Below, one piece after another: positions 34,965 to 46,932 of a stretch of DNA of 64,000 nucleotides. Made by a program: the position numbers and the translations under genes. How positions within the stretch are numbered: position 1 is the stretch's first letter; each line of letters starts with the position of its first letter. The DNA is taken from the NCBI GenBank assembly GCA_024500155.1, contig CM044877.1, forward strand, positions 36,225,501-36,289,500, in the 5' to 3' direction. Origin of the DNA: Chenopodium formosanum (lineage: Eukaryota > Streptophyta > Magnoliopsida > Caryophyllales > Amaranthaceae). The notes beneath the pieces were generated by a model. The model worked only from the letters and a program-made list of their open reading frames with translations, was not told the origin of the DNA and searched no databases.

Positions 34965-36778
34965 GAGAAATCATACGTTAGTTTCAGGAACCCTGGTTTC
35001 CTTGGGTTCATGTGTAACAACAGCAGGTTAATCCTTTTTGATCTAGATCTGTTCTACATGTTTTTCATTTTTCTGTGTACTCTTTTCTTTCTTAGGACAC
35101 TTAACCTGTTTATGTCCTGTATTGCCACAAAAATAACAAACAATACTACTAGGCAGGTCAACATTCTTCTTTTCCTTTTGGAACTTCTTTTTGAAACCCA
35201 AACCTTCAGTTCTTTTGGTTTGAGCTTTAGTGATCCAATCTGGAACTCTGTACTCTATAGGTTGTTTGCCTTTCCTAGATTTCTCAAGTTCCCCCTCAAG
35301 GTGCTTTATCCGATCTTAGATCTTCCAAATCAGATTTTAGTTTTACAAAATTCAGATATTGAGCAAGTGGAGGATCTTCAGAATTAGAGCATCAAGACAG
35401 AGTTTCATCAAGGACAGTTCCACATTTAACATTATATTATCATGTTTCAACCTGTCTATAGTTTCTTTCAAATAATTATTGTCATCAAACAGACTAAAGA
35501 ACCTGTATTGAATATCAAATTTCATATTATCAACCCACTCACTGTTTTCTTTAAAATTTACCAAAGCTTTATCACTTTGCTGTTTTGCTCTATGTAATTC
35601 TTTCAAGTCTTCTTGTATTTTCAAAACAATATATATAAAGTTTTCCTTAGAAAAATGTCTTAGGTCTTTTTGAGAAAACCATACCTCAGATTCTAGCTCC
35701 TTCAGTTTTGCTTTTTCATCTATTTTTTCCATCAAACACAGATGGGCAGTTTCCTCTAATGGGTGGTCCTCTTCTTCCTCTGAATCTGAATCTCCCCAGG
35801 CAGCTAGCATATCTTTCTTCACATTTCCTCTAAGGTTTATAGACTCTTGACTCCTTGGATTGCTCCTTGCCTTTTGTCTTTCCTTTATCACCATCTGGTA
35901 CCGGACAATCCTTAATGAAATGATCTTTAGACCCACACTTGAAACAAATTGTGTTCCTGGAACTTGTGTACTTCTTGTTCCTATCCAACTTCTTGTTGTT
36001 CATCATCCTTTTAAATCTTCTTACTAGCATTGCCATCTCTTCCTCATCAAATTCTGATTCTTATGAGTCTTGAGCCTTAAGAGCAAGACTCTTGTTCTTG
36101 GAACTCTCAGTGCTGGAACTCAGGTGAAGTTCATAAGTCATGAATGATCCAGCTACTTGTTCCATGTTGAACTTGGTGAAGTCTTTAGCTTCCTGCATGG
36201 CAGTAACCTTGGATCTCCAGCGTTCATCCTGTGGTAGGCTCCTTAAGATCTTCCTTGCCTGTTCATCAATAGGAATGTGTCTGCCAAGGGAATTTAATTC
36301 ATTAATAATATCATTCAACCTAGTAAACATTTCCTCTATAGATTCCTTAGACTGCATTTTAAACCTTTCATATCTAGACATCAATAAATCAATCTTAATT
36401 AGAACGTTTTACCTCATTAGTACCTTCATGAGTTACCTCTAGTAGATCCCAAATATGTTTAGCAAACTTGCATCCCATGATACGATTATGTTCATGAGGT
36501 CCAAGTCCACAATGTAAATACTTTATGGCTAAAGCATTTAATTCAAGTTTATGATAATCTTCTTTATCATAATCAGATATAAGTTTAGGAGCTACCTCGT
36601 TCTTTTCATTGGTTGAACTTATTTCAAAATCACCAGATTCAATAACACGCCAAACCTGGTAATTTTCTGCCTTGATGAAGATCTCCATCCTGTTATTCCA
36701 GCAGGTGTAAAACTTACCATTGAACATAGGTGGACGTTGGGAGGAATACCCTTCTTCAAGTTTCTCCTTGTAATTCAT
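34965..36778 (-). pseudogene. SIRE-like gag, broken by several frameshifts
   Basis: Starts MNYKEKLEEGYSSQRPPMFN, followed by a UBN2/DUF4219-type gag region (WRVIESGDFEIS, ALNALAIKYLHCGL-like, MMSRYERFKMQSKESIEEMF) and a CCHC zinc knuckle CFKCGSKDHFIKDC near 35900-35945. A coiled region with SDSEEEEDHP follows (35352-35800). Frames change at about 36395, 36061 and 35830-35936, so it cannot give one protein. The nucleocapsid protein would package element RNA. Confidence 0.85.
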
Positions 36779-36828
36779 CTCTCCAGGAACTTACTCAGCA
36801 AAGTTATATGCTTACACGTGACAACCTT

Positions 36829-36840
36829 GCTCTGATACCA
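36829..36840 (-). other. Primer binding site of SIRE-like element
   Basis: The minus strand reads TGGTATCAGAGC two bases inside the 5' LTR. This is complementary to the 3' end of initiator tRNA-Met, the standard primer of plant copia elements. Confidence 0.93.
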
Positions 36841-37716
36841 ATTGTTAGTTGAGACGATCAATACAAGAGGGGGGGTGAATTGTATCGAGTCCTAATGTCT
36901 ACTTTTGGGGAATAAAAAAACAATGCATATAGGAACTTGCAAGGACACACAGATTTTACGAGGAAACCTTCTAGGGCCCATTTGGAAGTAAAACCTCGAC
37001 CCTATTTTAGGGATTTCAAACACAAACCACTTCACTATAATAGGGCAAACACCAAGTTACAACCTATTAAACACTGACCTTTGTTCACAAGTTCCACACT
37101 TGCTACTCGATAGGACACTATCCTACCCAATCTAAGTACCACACTTAGATTCACTCATACTGCCAAAGTACAAAACTCTCAGCTTCAGACTAGAAGCTTA
37201 CACAACCAGTATGCGATGTAAAAAGATAACAAACTCACCTAAATAACCCAACCAATACAAATATATGACACCTAGTATATGATAGGCAAGCTATGCACGA
37301 AATCCGAAACTAATATGACAAGTTAGAAGCTTGGTAAACTTACTCTATTAATACTCAGTGATTTCTCCACGCATAAACTCACCAAATCCTTAAACCATTT
37401 CAACCTCTACTATTTATACAAGTAGGACTTGTATAGCAAGTAGGTTTTCCAAAAGATAAATAAGTTAACTTAACTTATCTTTAAAACACATTTTATGAAA
37501 ATCATATTTGAAGAAAATCTTTTCCGGAAAAATAAGATAGAAAGATATTTTTAAAAAGAATTATATCTTTTAACAAACCTATTTTAAGAAATAAAACCTT
37601 TTAGAAAATCTTTTCTAAAATATGTCTTTTATATTTTCCTTATTAATTTTTTTTCCAAGCAAACTTTCCACGCTTCTAATAAATCTTGTGCATTAACCTA
37701 CTTAACATATTAACAA

Positions 37717-38751
37717 GGAAAAATTAGAAAAAATAATCCCAACTTTGTCTAATTTATGTAGAATAATCCCAACTTTCGTTAATACCGGAATAATCCGAAC
37801 TTTGGGGGGTCTTATTTTTCTTCAATCCCAAACCGGTCAACCAAAGTCAATGACCTATTATATCAGGTCACTTGACACGTGTCAAGTCCTGATTGGTCTA
37901 AAAAAAATTAAAAAAAAAATAAAAACAAAAAACAAAAAATAAGAAAACCACCCAGCAACCCCTTCCCCCACCGCAGCATCCACCTGACCACCACCATAAC
38001 CTAGCCCCCCGCCCCACCTATCCACCCTAACCTCCACAACCACAACCCAGGCCGCCGCATCTCCCCCGCCCTTTGAGTTACCTTTTTCCCCTATCCCCGA
38101 AACCCCACGCAACCGCCCAAATCACCAACCCCAAAAACCACCGTAACCCCAAAACACTCCTCTCCCACCCCGAAACCCTAGCGACTAGGGTTTTCGATGG
38201 TGGGGGAGGAGTATTTTGGTAGTTTTTGGGAGTGGGCTGGTGGCTGTGAGGGATTTTCGAGAGTGGGGTTGGTGGCTTTTGGGGTTTTCGAATTTGGTGG
38301 CTTTCGGGGTTTTCGAATCTGGTGGCTTTTGGGGTTTTCGAATCTGGTGGCTTTTGACAGGGGTGACGGAGTTTTGGAGAGGGGGGATGGTGGTTTGGCT
38401 CGGAGCGGCGAATTTAGGGGTGGGGGAAGGCTGGAGGTCCGGCGTGGGAGGTGGCTGGCCTGGGCTGGTGGCTGGTGGTTGGGGCTTTGGCTGGTGGTTA
38501 TGGTTTTTTTTTTTATTTTGTTTTTAATTTGTTTTTTTTTTGTTTTTTTATAAATATTTTTAGCTAATTAATTAGTGACACATGCCACTTTAACAAAAAA
38601 AAAAAAATATTAACCCATTGAACCGGTTACCAGTATTTGGGATTGAAGAAAAAGAATACCCCCCAAAGTTCGGATTATTCCAGTATTAATGAAAATTGGG
38701 ATTATTCTACATAAATTAGACAAAGTTGGGATTATTTTTTCTAATTTTTCC
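37717..38751. mobile_element. Mutator-like long-TIR element 2 (1035 bp)
   Basis: Flanked by a perfect 9-bp duplication tattaacaa (37708-37716 and 38752-38760); the empty site is in the left SIRE LTR near 16575. Terminal inverted repeats of roughly 130 bp begin GGAAAAATTAGAAAAAATAA and contain AATAATCCCAACTTT repeats. Like element 1, its left half is C-rich and its right half G-rich, meeting at CCCTAGCGACTAGGG near 38175. A 25-bp minisatellite with GGTGGCTTTTGGGGTTTTCG lies at about 38271-38360. Open frames on both strands are compositional. No transposase is present. Confidence 0.93.
38271..38360 (+). repeat. 25-bp minisatellite inside Mutator-like element 2
   Basis: GGTGGCTTT starts at 38271, 38296, 38321 and 38346, a spacing of exactly 25 bp, each followed by GGGTTTTCGAATYTG. 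Confidence 0.85.
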
Positions 38752-39132
38752 TATTAACAATAATCTAGAAGATAAAAACCTTAGCTAAATTAAATTGCTG
38801 CGCCGCGCTTCTGTACAAGTAGATTACTTGGGTTCCACGCAGACTAAGTTCCTTTAGGGACCTTAGCTTGCTGACTTCAAGTTCCTATTAGGGAACGTTC
38901 CTGTTAGGGAACTCAGTTCTTGTAGAGAACTAAGTTCTTGTTAGAGAACCCTTCTTCTTTTCTGTTTAACTTTTTGTATAAAGATCTCCTCATGTCTTCT
39001 TAGTTCCAGTTACTTCTTCCATCACCACGATCAACTTCACCTAAACTAATCAAACACTTGAAAACCTTTATTAGATGAGTTTGCTTTAGTTTAAGTTCCT
39101 CATCATCAAAACCTTTAAGCTTCAACACGCAG

Positions 39133-40577
39133 TATCCTCTTCCACTGTTCCATCGATAGCCTTTTTCTGCCTACGGTACGGGTGATCACGCCTTAGGAAC
39201 CTTTAAGTCCGTAGGTAGACATCTTTGTGAGAATGAGTAAGGTATACGCTTGATGTGTCATCAATACATATGGGGCATGCTTTTTTCCCTTTGACCTTGT
39301 ACCCACAGAAGTTGCCATATGCAGGGAATTCATTCATGGTCCACATAAGGGCTGCACGCAATGTGAACATCTCGTTCTAATGAGCATCGAAAACGGAAAC
39401 CCCTTCGTCGTCCCACATGTTTCTCAAGTCATCAATAAGCGGCGCAAGGTAAACATCTATGTCGTTTCCAGGTTGCCTAGGCCCCATTATTAGCAATGAA
39501 AGCATTACATACTTACGTTTCATGCACAGCCAAGGAGGCAAATTATAGATCACTAAAAGTACCGGCCATGTGCTGTGTTGGGTACTAAGAGTGCCAAATG
39601 GATTCATCCCGTCCGTGCACAACCCAAGCCTTCAATTTCTGACTCATCACCAAATTTCTCAAACTTCAAATCAATGTTCTTCCACTGTGGAGAGTCAACT
39701 GGATGCTTCAGCATTCTGTTTTTCTTTCTTCCCTCTGCATGCCACCTTAAGTTTTTAGCGTCTTCTGGTATTGAGAACAGACGTTTAAACCTTACAATAA
39801 TGGGAAGATACCACAACACCTTAGCAGGAGGTCCCTCTGTACCAGGATTGCAACTCATGCGCTTGTAGCGCGACCGTTGCATCGTGGACACTCCTGCAAT
39901 TATTCATACTCATTTCGATAAAGAATACAGTCATTAGGACATGCATGTATCTTCTTATACTCCAAACCAAAGGGACACATGATCTTCTTTGCATAATAGT
40001 AAGACTTAGGAATTTCATTCCAATCAGGCAACATATCACTTAATGCGGTCAACAAAGAAGTAAAACTAATGTCCGTCCACCCATGCTTCAACTTAATGTT
40101 GAAAAGTGTTAGCACGGCCGATAGTTTGGAGTATTTTTTTCGCCCAGGATACAAAGGCTTTTTGGAAGCCTCCGATAATAACTCAAACACTCCACCTTCA
40201 ATAACATGCAGCATCTCATCCACTTGTTCATCCTCGACCTCATCCGCCCGATCATCATCGGCTCCATCCTCACCATTATCAACAATATAGTCATCATTCT
40301 CGTATTCCTCGTCCACATGAATCTCATTGCTTCTAACACGTACATCATTCCGATTAAGATCCCTACTGTACTATCCACTTTCTCCGTGCCAAATCCACAC
40401 ATGGTATAAATGCATAAACCCATGACATAATACATGATCTTTAATGATTTCAACACTATCGACGACATTAACATTATTAAAATCAACACAAGGACAATAA
40501 AGGCCTTTGCCACTTAGTTTGCGTTTATAAGCTAAAGCCCTCTCGCAAAACTCTTGAACCCCATTCCAAAATTCCAA
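39133..40577 (-). pseudogene. CACTA TNP2-type transposase, N-terminal part
   Basis: Minus-strand order: a transposase-associated domain (FCERALAYKRKLSGKGLYCP then HLYHVWIWHGE, 40371-40577); an acidic linker; SKLSAVLTLFNIKLKHGWTD and DCILYRNEYE (39900-40316); RYKRMS...VLWYLPIIVRFKRLFS (39604-39891); CTDGMNPFGTLSTQHSTWPV and MWDDEGV (39377-39622); and, to the SIRE junction, LRAALMWTMNEFPAYGNF and GKKACPICVDDTSS. Frameshifts and stops occur near 40371, 39900 and 39610. At the junction, joining the two sides minus one duplication restores the frame (EEDT then APRPLTGAEI) into 13810-15705. Confidence 0.87.
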
Positions 40578-41389
40578 TGTAGTAAATTGTCTCTAAACAT
40601 ATATATCAACATATAATGAATAATGTGTAATTGCTACATATTTTATGTAAATCAAATTCAAGTACAAAACGTGAATATACCATTCATATAGTGAAAAAAT
40701 GCATGTTTCCACAGGTCCTTATCACTCCAACCTAACCCATCCTTGAATGTCTACTCTCACTAGTGAATGTATGTCAACTTTCCAATTTTAAGGAAAATCC
40801 GGCAACATTTCCCCCTAGTTCTCCAAGGACACGATGGAGATAATTAATTACACACATATGTACCCAGAGAACATAGTGAGGAAATGGTAAGCCAAGATGT
40901 TCCTTAAAATCGAAAAGAAAACATACATTCACCACCTAAGTGAGAGTACACATTCAAGAACAGTCCCAACCGAGAACTATTCAAGACTTTATCCTAATGA
41001 GAAAGCCTTGAACGGGTATCTAGGCATATGATTATGCAAGTAATCTATATATTGTTGTATTTATTTGCAATTAAACAATACACAAGTCGAATTTCATGAA
41101 TAAACTTTTATTAAATGGATAAATAGAAAGAAATATAGCTTAGTAAAGTTTATAAGTCATACCAATATAGCAACTACCCACTTGAGCTCAATATGTAGTC
41201 CTCAAGCTAAACTCGTGCTTCCATTCACAAATCTATTAAAAAAAAAAACAATAAACAAAAATTAGGTTAAATATTACGTATGTACTATTTCTTTCTCATA
41301 ACATGTCAATTCACTAATTTATTTATAAGCTAAAACACATCATTAATCGAACTAAAAATTGCTAAACTATGTATTCACTACTTTAATTC
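40578..41389. other. CACTA 5' region, no recognised feature
   Basis: AT-rich sequence upstream of the recognisable transposase start. The first exon and promoter may be here, but I cannot place them. Confidence 0.4.
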
Positions 41390-41800
41390 ATCTAATTCAT
41401 TCAAAATTGCTAAACTAACAAGGTTACTAATCACTAATTTTTCAAAATTACCCATCAAAACAATTTAAAAGTAACCATTCACCCATTCCAAAATTCATCT
41501 ACTTTAGTAACAAGGTTACTAATATCTAATTTATTCAAATATATCCATCAAAACAACTTAATATTAACCATTTAAACATTTCATAATTCAACTAATTTAA
41601 TAACAAAGTTTCTAATCTCAAACTTATTCAAAATAATCAATCAAAACAACTTCAAATTAACCATTAAAGAGTAACATACCAAATTTCACCTATTTAAGTA
41701 CCAAGGTTAATATATATTCTATAATTATTTCAAAATTATCCACCAAAACAAATTAAATTAACCATTAAAACATAATAAAATCCAACTAATGGAGAAAAAT
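41390..41800. repeat. About 93-bp degenerate tandem repeats in CACTA 5' region
   Basis: AACAAGGTTACTAAT-like blocks begin at 41417, 41509, 41602 and about 41700, spacing 92, 93 and 98 bp. Each is followed by TATTCAAAAT and ATCAAAACAA. They lie between the transposase and the element's right end. Confidence 0.7.
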
Positions 41801-42361
41801 CATTAATATTTTCACAAATTCCCAATAAAACAACCTGAACTTGAGAAAAATTGGAGTATTTAATTATATTCAAACCTAAATTTTAATTTGCAAACAATGA
41901 TTCAACATGCAAAACACATTAATATAAGTACATAATCAGAAGATAATTTTGAAATAACAAAAAAAAAAAAGGAAAAACCTTGAAATTAGTGAGGAAATTA
42001 GCTCGGTGGTGGAGGAGGGCAACAACAGCACGACGAGCTTAGGGCAGCAGATGCACGGCCTGGCGACCTTAGAGCAGCAGAAGCACGGCGGCGCGGCGAG
42101 CAGGTAGTGGCGCGGCTTAGCTTCAACACCTTCACAACCCACTTGAAATTGAACAGAGAAAGAGAAGGAACAGGGGAGGAAAACTCGGTCAGGGGAGATA
42201 GAGAAGGGTGGGGCTGGTGGCTGGCGACGGTGGCGGCTGTAATGGTGGTGGGAAAATGGAGAAAGAGAGTGCAGTAAGCTAAGGGTTTGGGCTCGAATGA
42301 AACAGTGAAATGAAAGAGAGAAGGAAGAAGAAAGAAAGTATAAAGGCGGGCTTTTTTTTTA

Positions 42362-42546
42362 AAATGCAGCGGTTCACTGGCACCGGTTCAAACCGGTGCT
42401 CTTTTTATTTTTGGCACAGGTTTAGGCTGAACCGGTGCCTTTTCTCTTTGTTTAAAAACCTGCCCATTTTTAGGCTGGTTTTTGCCACCGGTTTGGCCTG
42501 AACCTGTGGCATTAGGGGGCTGCCTATTTGTATTTTTCTACTAGTG
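42362..42546 (-). repeat. CACTA right terminus with subterminal repeats
   Basis: Ends ACTAGTG at 42546. Subterminal copies of an ACCGGTT motif in both orientations include the palindrome ACCGGTTCAAACCGGT (about 42378-42393), GGCTGAACCGGTGCC and CCACCGGTTTGGCC. En/Spm elements use clustered subterminal motifs as binding sites for their second protein, which is presumably their role here. Confidence 0.9.
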
Positions 42547-42860
42547 TATAGCCTTCATATTTGGTTTCGGTATATCAATTTTTAACCCAGTGGGATTATG
42601 CATCCAAGTACTTCTATGGGTTCCCAAAGGACCTTGGGAGTCATAAATAGTGCTCGAAACAATCTCAATCTTCCTTAATCATCATGACTTAAGGCAAAGT
42701 CGACACCCTCAAATGACAAAAATATCTATATGTATGCCTTGACTTGGGTGCACATGTCTTGTTCACATGCCACACGCCCCCTTGCATCATCCAACACTTA
42801 GGCTTTGTGACTTCTCTCAATCCCGTACTTAGCATTTTTCAGCATAAAAGATGCATTGCT
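42547..42860. other. Flanking DNA between CACTA end and copia copy B
   Basis: About 310 bp with no open frame and no match I recognise elsewhere in the window. The three bases after the CACTA end are tat, a candidate 3-bp duplication whose partner is off the left edge. Confidence 0.6.
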
Positions 42861-44049
42861 TGAAAGGAATGATGTCCTTTGAACAAGTGTATTATTCTGA
42901 TAGTGGGTTCAGAATTATTAGAAAGCTAATATATTCAGTAAGGTTAAGTGATCGGAATGCCTAGGTGGAGACTGCTTCCGATCAGTAATATTAATGCATA
43001 ATAATATTATAGCTTAATCTTGACTGAACCCTTCGGGTCATGCCCAAGAAATTAACAAACCGACTCGACGAATTAATTCGGAAGAAATTAATGAGTTGCC
43101 CGAGTATTAAATATTTAGATGTCGAAAATTCGAGCTTGGAGCATCGAAACCGAGCGTCGGAAAATCTCAAATGTCGAGCCAAAATTTAGGATTTGGCGAG
43201 ACGGGAAAATGCTTCAAGTAACAAGTAAAATCCTAGCCACGAGAAATGCTAGAAGATTGTGCCAAATAGGAGTGTGCCACGTGGCAGCACACATGGCAGC
43301 ACACCATGTGGCAGCCCACTAGGCAGCACCACGTTGGAAGCCGCCACATGGCAACGCGCCATGGTATCAGCGCGCCACGGTGGCGACACGTGTGGCAAGG
43401 GGCTATGGACCCGGGTGATGGGTCATGAACACGGGCCAAAAGAAAATGGCCCAACTGAACCCAACTTGGGGCTTATGGTTGGGTGACACATGGTTAGTTC
43501 ACAATGCATGTGAAATTCCTTGGGGACCAAGTGAGAAAGTGGTCCTCACCTAACCATGTGACACTTGTTACTTGTTCCTTGGTTTATTTAACTAAGGGTT
43601 GAATTCATCAATCTTTCCATGTGGGATCTTTTTGTGAAAAAGTCCCACATTGAAAGATGAGTGGAATTCACAAGCTATCCTTCCTTATAAATAGCCGAAG
43701 CATGTCTTGAGAATTCTTTGTTTGAGTAGGAGTTCAATAGAACATTGCATTAGCAAAAACTCTTAAACTTATATAATACTCGGGTTTTGGTCGGACCTCG
43801 CTAACCTCGAGGTAAAGGACCTAAAAGTCGGTAGTTGTTTTTGCGGGTGGATCTCCGTTGGAGGCTCTCGTGTTTTCGGGGCTAAGCTTTCAAGTAAGAG
43901 CCCAATTTGTGGGGCGAAATACGCGACAAATGTATATTTCCTATTTTCCCTTTTGTGTTTATTTTATGCATTAGTGATATTATTTATTGCGACCGTGATC
44001 CTAGGCTCGGGGTTTTTCCGCGGTGAGTGGGACTCACCAAACCCCAACA
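42861..44049 (+). repeat. 5' LTR of copia copy B
   Basis: 1189 bp, TGAAAGGAATG to CCCCAACA, homologous to 7025-8231. TATAAATA at 43686. The GC-rich block with GGCAGCACAC-type repeats at about 43270-43400 differs from copy A. Confidence 0.92.
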
Positions 44050-44050
44050 G

Positions 44051-44062
44051 CGATATCGGAGC
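44051..44062 (+). other. Degenerate primer binding site of copia copy B
   Basis: CGATATCGGAGC sits just after the LTR, where copia elements have TGGTATCAGAGC. Three or four changes from the initiator-Met site are visible. Confidence 0.7.
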
Positions 44063-45024
44063 CCCGCTCATTTATTTTTAATTATCATATTTTTCAAGGT
44101 ATTTTTATAGCTTAATTTTTCTGGTTTTAAGTTGCTAATTAGATTAGTAGCTTTTTTTTATCCATTTTAACCTTGTATTAGAGCTGACTTCAGCTCTCGA
44201 ACCCATATTTTGACCCAAAAATAGTGAATTTTGGATGGAAAAGGTGTTCTGGAAATGGTTTTACCCTTTTGGGTCTCGATTTTAAGCCAAAAAACGATCA
44301 GAAATACATTTTTCGAGGGGTTTTCGTTTTTACGAAAAATTCTAAGTCTTTTTAACCTTGAAAATTAATTGCATATTTATGGTGGTTATGTAATTGGTTC
44401 AATACATATATTATATGTAATTTTAAACATCTTTAGGCATGATTACTTGGTGGTAATTTGTGTTTGAAAGCTTGGTTTTATTTTTTCACATTATTGCAAA
44501 TTAATTGCATTAAGTGTGAAATTTTTGTTTTTGAGGCTTCTAAAGTGCTAAAGATTCAATCTTTAATTATGTTAAGTGATTGAAACTTTAAAAGCTACTA
44601 AATTCCATGAATTTTATGTTGAATTTTAATGTTTTAATCATTTTTGGTTGATTGGAAACATTAAGTTTCAAACTTTGTGATAGAAATTTGTTTATCTTCA
44701 TATTGGAAGATATAAATTTTCAAGGATTCACAAAAGTTAGTAGTTGGATTTTTTCATTTAAACATTAAAGTTCATAATTTTTTTTCCCAACTCCCTCTTA
44801 CTTTGTCAAAATCTCAAGATTAATTTAAATTGATTAAATTAATAATGAGAAATTGCCTTATTTATTTCGTTGCACCAAGTTAAACCAATTTAATCAATGA
44901 ATGGTTCTTGGGAATTATTTTTGGTTCAATGCACCTTGATAAATTTTAGTTAAGTTAGACTTGTTAAAATTTTCAATTTTTGCTCATTTAATAAGTTCTA
45001 AAATTAATTTAGAATTAATAATAT

Positions 45025-45440
45025 GTCACGCGAAATTGGGATTAAAATCCCGAGGCTATGACACGCAAAATGAGGCAAGAATGTCACTTGGCTAGCCGGG
45101 CTGCTAAGGATGCTGCCCGTACGTGCGTGCAGCCATGTGCGTGGCTAGTGCACGCAGCCATAGCAGCAGCACCAGCCAAACAGCAGCGTGCTGCGGCAGT
45201 GCGTGTGTACGTGTGTAGCGCAACACGTAGCTGCTGTGGTGCGGCAGTGGTGCACTAGCAATGTGTGTGTTTTGTGTTGCTTCGTGCGGCAAGGGTACAT
45301 GTGTGTGCTATGATGTGAGGATTGCGATGGTGCGCATAGCTAGCATATGCATGCTTTACATGGTACACAAACAAAGATAATATACGTAGACATTGCTTCA
45401 CTGCTTGTGAAGCAATGTGGTGCAATGAGATCGTGCGAGT
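45025..45440 (+). repeat. GC-rich leader block of copia copy B
   Basis: Positional counterpart of 745-1035, with CAGCAGC and GTGTGTACGTGTG-like runs. Flanking sequence matches copy A well while this block does not align simply, indicating fast turnover. Confidence 0.65.
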
Positions 45441-46289
45441 TGTGAGCACTCAAAATCTTAGTGCTAGGCACTTGGATATTTTAGACTACATAAAGTTTTG
45501 CTTATTTTGCCGTTTTAATTATTTTATTAATCTAATTTGGTTTTAATTGTTTTAATAAATTTTGGAGGTTAGGCCTCGGTTTTTCAAGAGCGGCATTTGC
45601 AAAATTTTATTTTGGAAAATAATTGGGTTTTACCGGCTTAATTAATTTGATTAATTGAGTTGGATGCATAATTTAGTGGGAGCTTCAAATATTAATTACG
45701 CTTATTTACATAATCGGTTAAAACAACTTAGACTAGTTTTAATTAGGCGTGTTAATTGGATTAACCACCTAGATTAGTTAGTAGTGCAGGCGCGTGCTTA
45801 ATGCATTATTACTTGTTTATTGTTGTAAAATGCATGGGCCATTCACATATAGTGAATGGATGAATGGAATGAATTTTCTCTCACAGGTTTATAAAAATGG
45901 CAACTAGTGGGACCCGATTAGGATAGAAAATACGGATTGCATGCCGTGATGTATTTTTGTAAATCTAAATACGGTCTGTGTACCGTTGAATATTTTTGTA
46001 CCTTAATATTTAGATTAATCCTAGTCGTAGATACTTGTAGTTGCATAATTTTTGGTTAAGTCTTGAAGACGGAGTTGCTTGGAAGACGATGCCTTAAAGT
46101 TGCAAGTGAAGACCTTTTGAAGACTTGAAGAATTCAAGGGATCATGCTAGTTGCTAATATGCATCTTATAATTATGCTTTATATATTTATGCTTATATAT
46201 GAGTGATATGTTAGATGCATTCTTAGGTTTTCTTTATGTTGCGATGATTAGTTAAGTTCACTTAAATCAACCAACATAGAAATCCTAGG

Positions 46290-46784
46290 TGTTTTGGGTG
46301 TTTTTTGTCCCTTGGGAGAGTTACAACACGAAAACTGATCCGCAGTGAGCTGTACCTGCAAAACCAACGGAGACACCTGTTGGGTGGTGCTCCGCCTCCA
46401 ACGCACAAGTTAGTAACTTGAAACGGGATAAAGAGAACGGAAATTTAGGTGGGTATCTGCTCGGATTCCAAGCTCAGGTGTTTCTCTGGTGTCAGAGAAT
46501 ACAGTTGCAATAATTGGTCTAAAAACCGTCCCCCCAAAATGAGGAACATCCCCCTATTTATAGGGTCATTGGGAATTGCCCCTGATTAGGTCACTGTACC
46601 CTAATCATTGGTGGGCTGCGCCGTATTCCGGCTTTCTCGGGATTTGGGCCTGAAGGCCGCCTTTTCCCTTCTATCTCTGGAATGACACGTGTCAAACAGG
46701 GGTTGGTCCATTTTGGACCAACCTGAGGCTGACACGTGTCACCCTCTGATTGGACCACGTGGCAGGGTAAAAATACCCTAAACA
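46290..46784 (-). repeat. 3' LTR of Tat element
   Basis: 495 bp, TGTTTTGGGTG to CCCTAAACA on the plus strand; same length as 57072-57566. It holds the palindrome GACACGTGTC twice and a G-box CCACGTGGC at 46755-46763. Confidence 0.96.
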
Positions 46785-46796
46785 TTTGCCCCTCAC
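46785..46796 (-). other. Polypurine tract of Tat element
   Basis: The minus strand reads GTGAGGGGCAAA right before the LTR, the expected plus-strand primer. Confidence 0.85.
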
Positions 46797-46801
46797 AGAT
46801 G

Positions 46802-46932
46802 TGACGTGGCATGCCACGTGGCATCTGTGACACATGTCACTCTTCGGTTGGCGGTAATTTTACAGTTACAGAGTAACCGTTCACCTTCCAGGTAAATTAC
46901 GGAAATGCCCCCGTATTTACCCCATATATATA
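46802..46932 (+). promoter_or_regulatory. Putative promoter of the antisense gene
   Basis: A G-box palindrome GCCACGTGGC (46813-46822), an ACGTGG motif just before it (46804-46809) and a TATATATA box (46925-46932) precede the start codon at 47158 by about 230 bp. The segment is internal to the element, not part of the LTR. G-boxes are bZIP/bHLH sites, so light, ABA or stress control is conceivable but unproven. Confidence 0.5.

Larger units (their letters stand above)
15706..39127 (-). mobile_element. SIRE-like Ty1/copia retrotransposon, nested host of further insertions
   Basis: LTRs at 15706-16947 and 36843-39127 both begin TGTTAGTTGAGACG and end AAGCTTCAACA on the plus strand. Primer site (36829-36840) and purine tract (16948-16962) show minus orientation. 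Flanks are cgcaa (15701-15705) and cgcag (39128-39132), a 5-bp duplication with one mismatch. Without its two insertions it is about 10.2 kb. Order on the minus strand: gag, protease, integrase, RT, RNase H, then an extra ORF in the env-like position, as in SIRE/Maximus elements. Several stops show it is no longer active. It interrupts the CACTA transposase gene. Confidence 0.92.
36843..39127 (-). repeat. 5' LTR of SIRE-like element (with Mutator-like insert)
   Basis: 2285 bp as found, of which 1044 bp are the insert at 37717-38751 plus duplication, leaving about 1241 bp against 1242 bp in the other LTR. The short GTTCC..GGAAC inverted repeats recur at about 38878-38950. Confidence 0.93.
8232..42546 (-). 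mobile_element. CACTA (En/Spm) DNA transposon, left end not seen, carrying nested insertions
   Basis: The right end reads TTTTTCTACTAGTG, the reverse complement of CACTAGTAGAAAAA, a canonical CACTA terminus, at 42546. Inside it are clustered ACCGGTT-type subterminal repeats. On the minus strand it carries a TNP2-type transposase gene followed by a second En/Spm-type gene, the usual CACTA order. No second CACTA terminus with subterminal repeats is visible near 8232, so the left end is probably beyond copia copy A. Removing the 23.4-kb SIRE complex and one MITE leaves about 10.6 kb within the window. Confidence 0.9.

Noticed and set aside
37882..38553. Gly/Trp-rich and Val/Gly-rich open frames in Mutator-like element 2
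   Set aside because: Result of strong C/G skew; not preserved in element 1 at 22999-24101.
46591..46833. Minus-strand open frame repeated at 57373-57567
   Set aside because: It is LTR sequence of the Tat element, present in both LTRs; not a gene.
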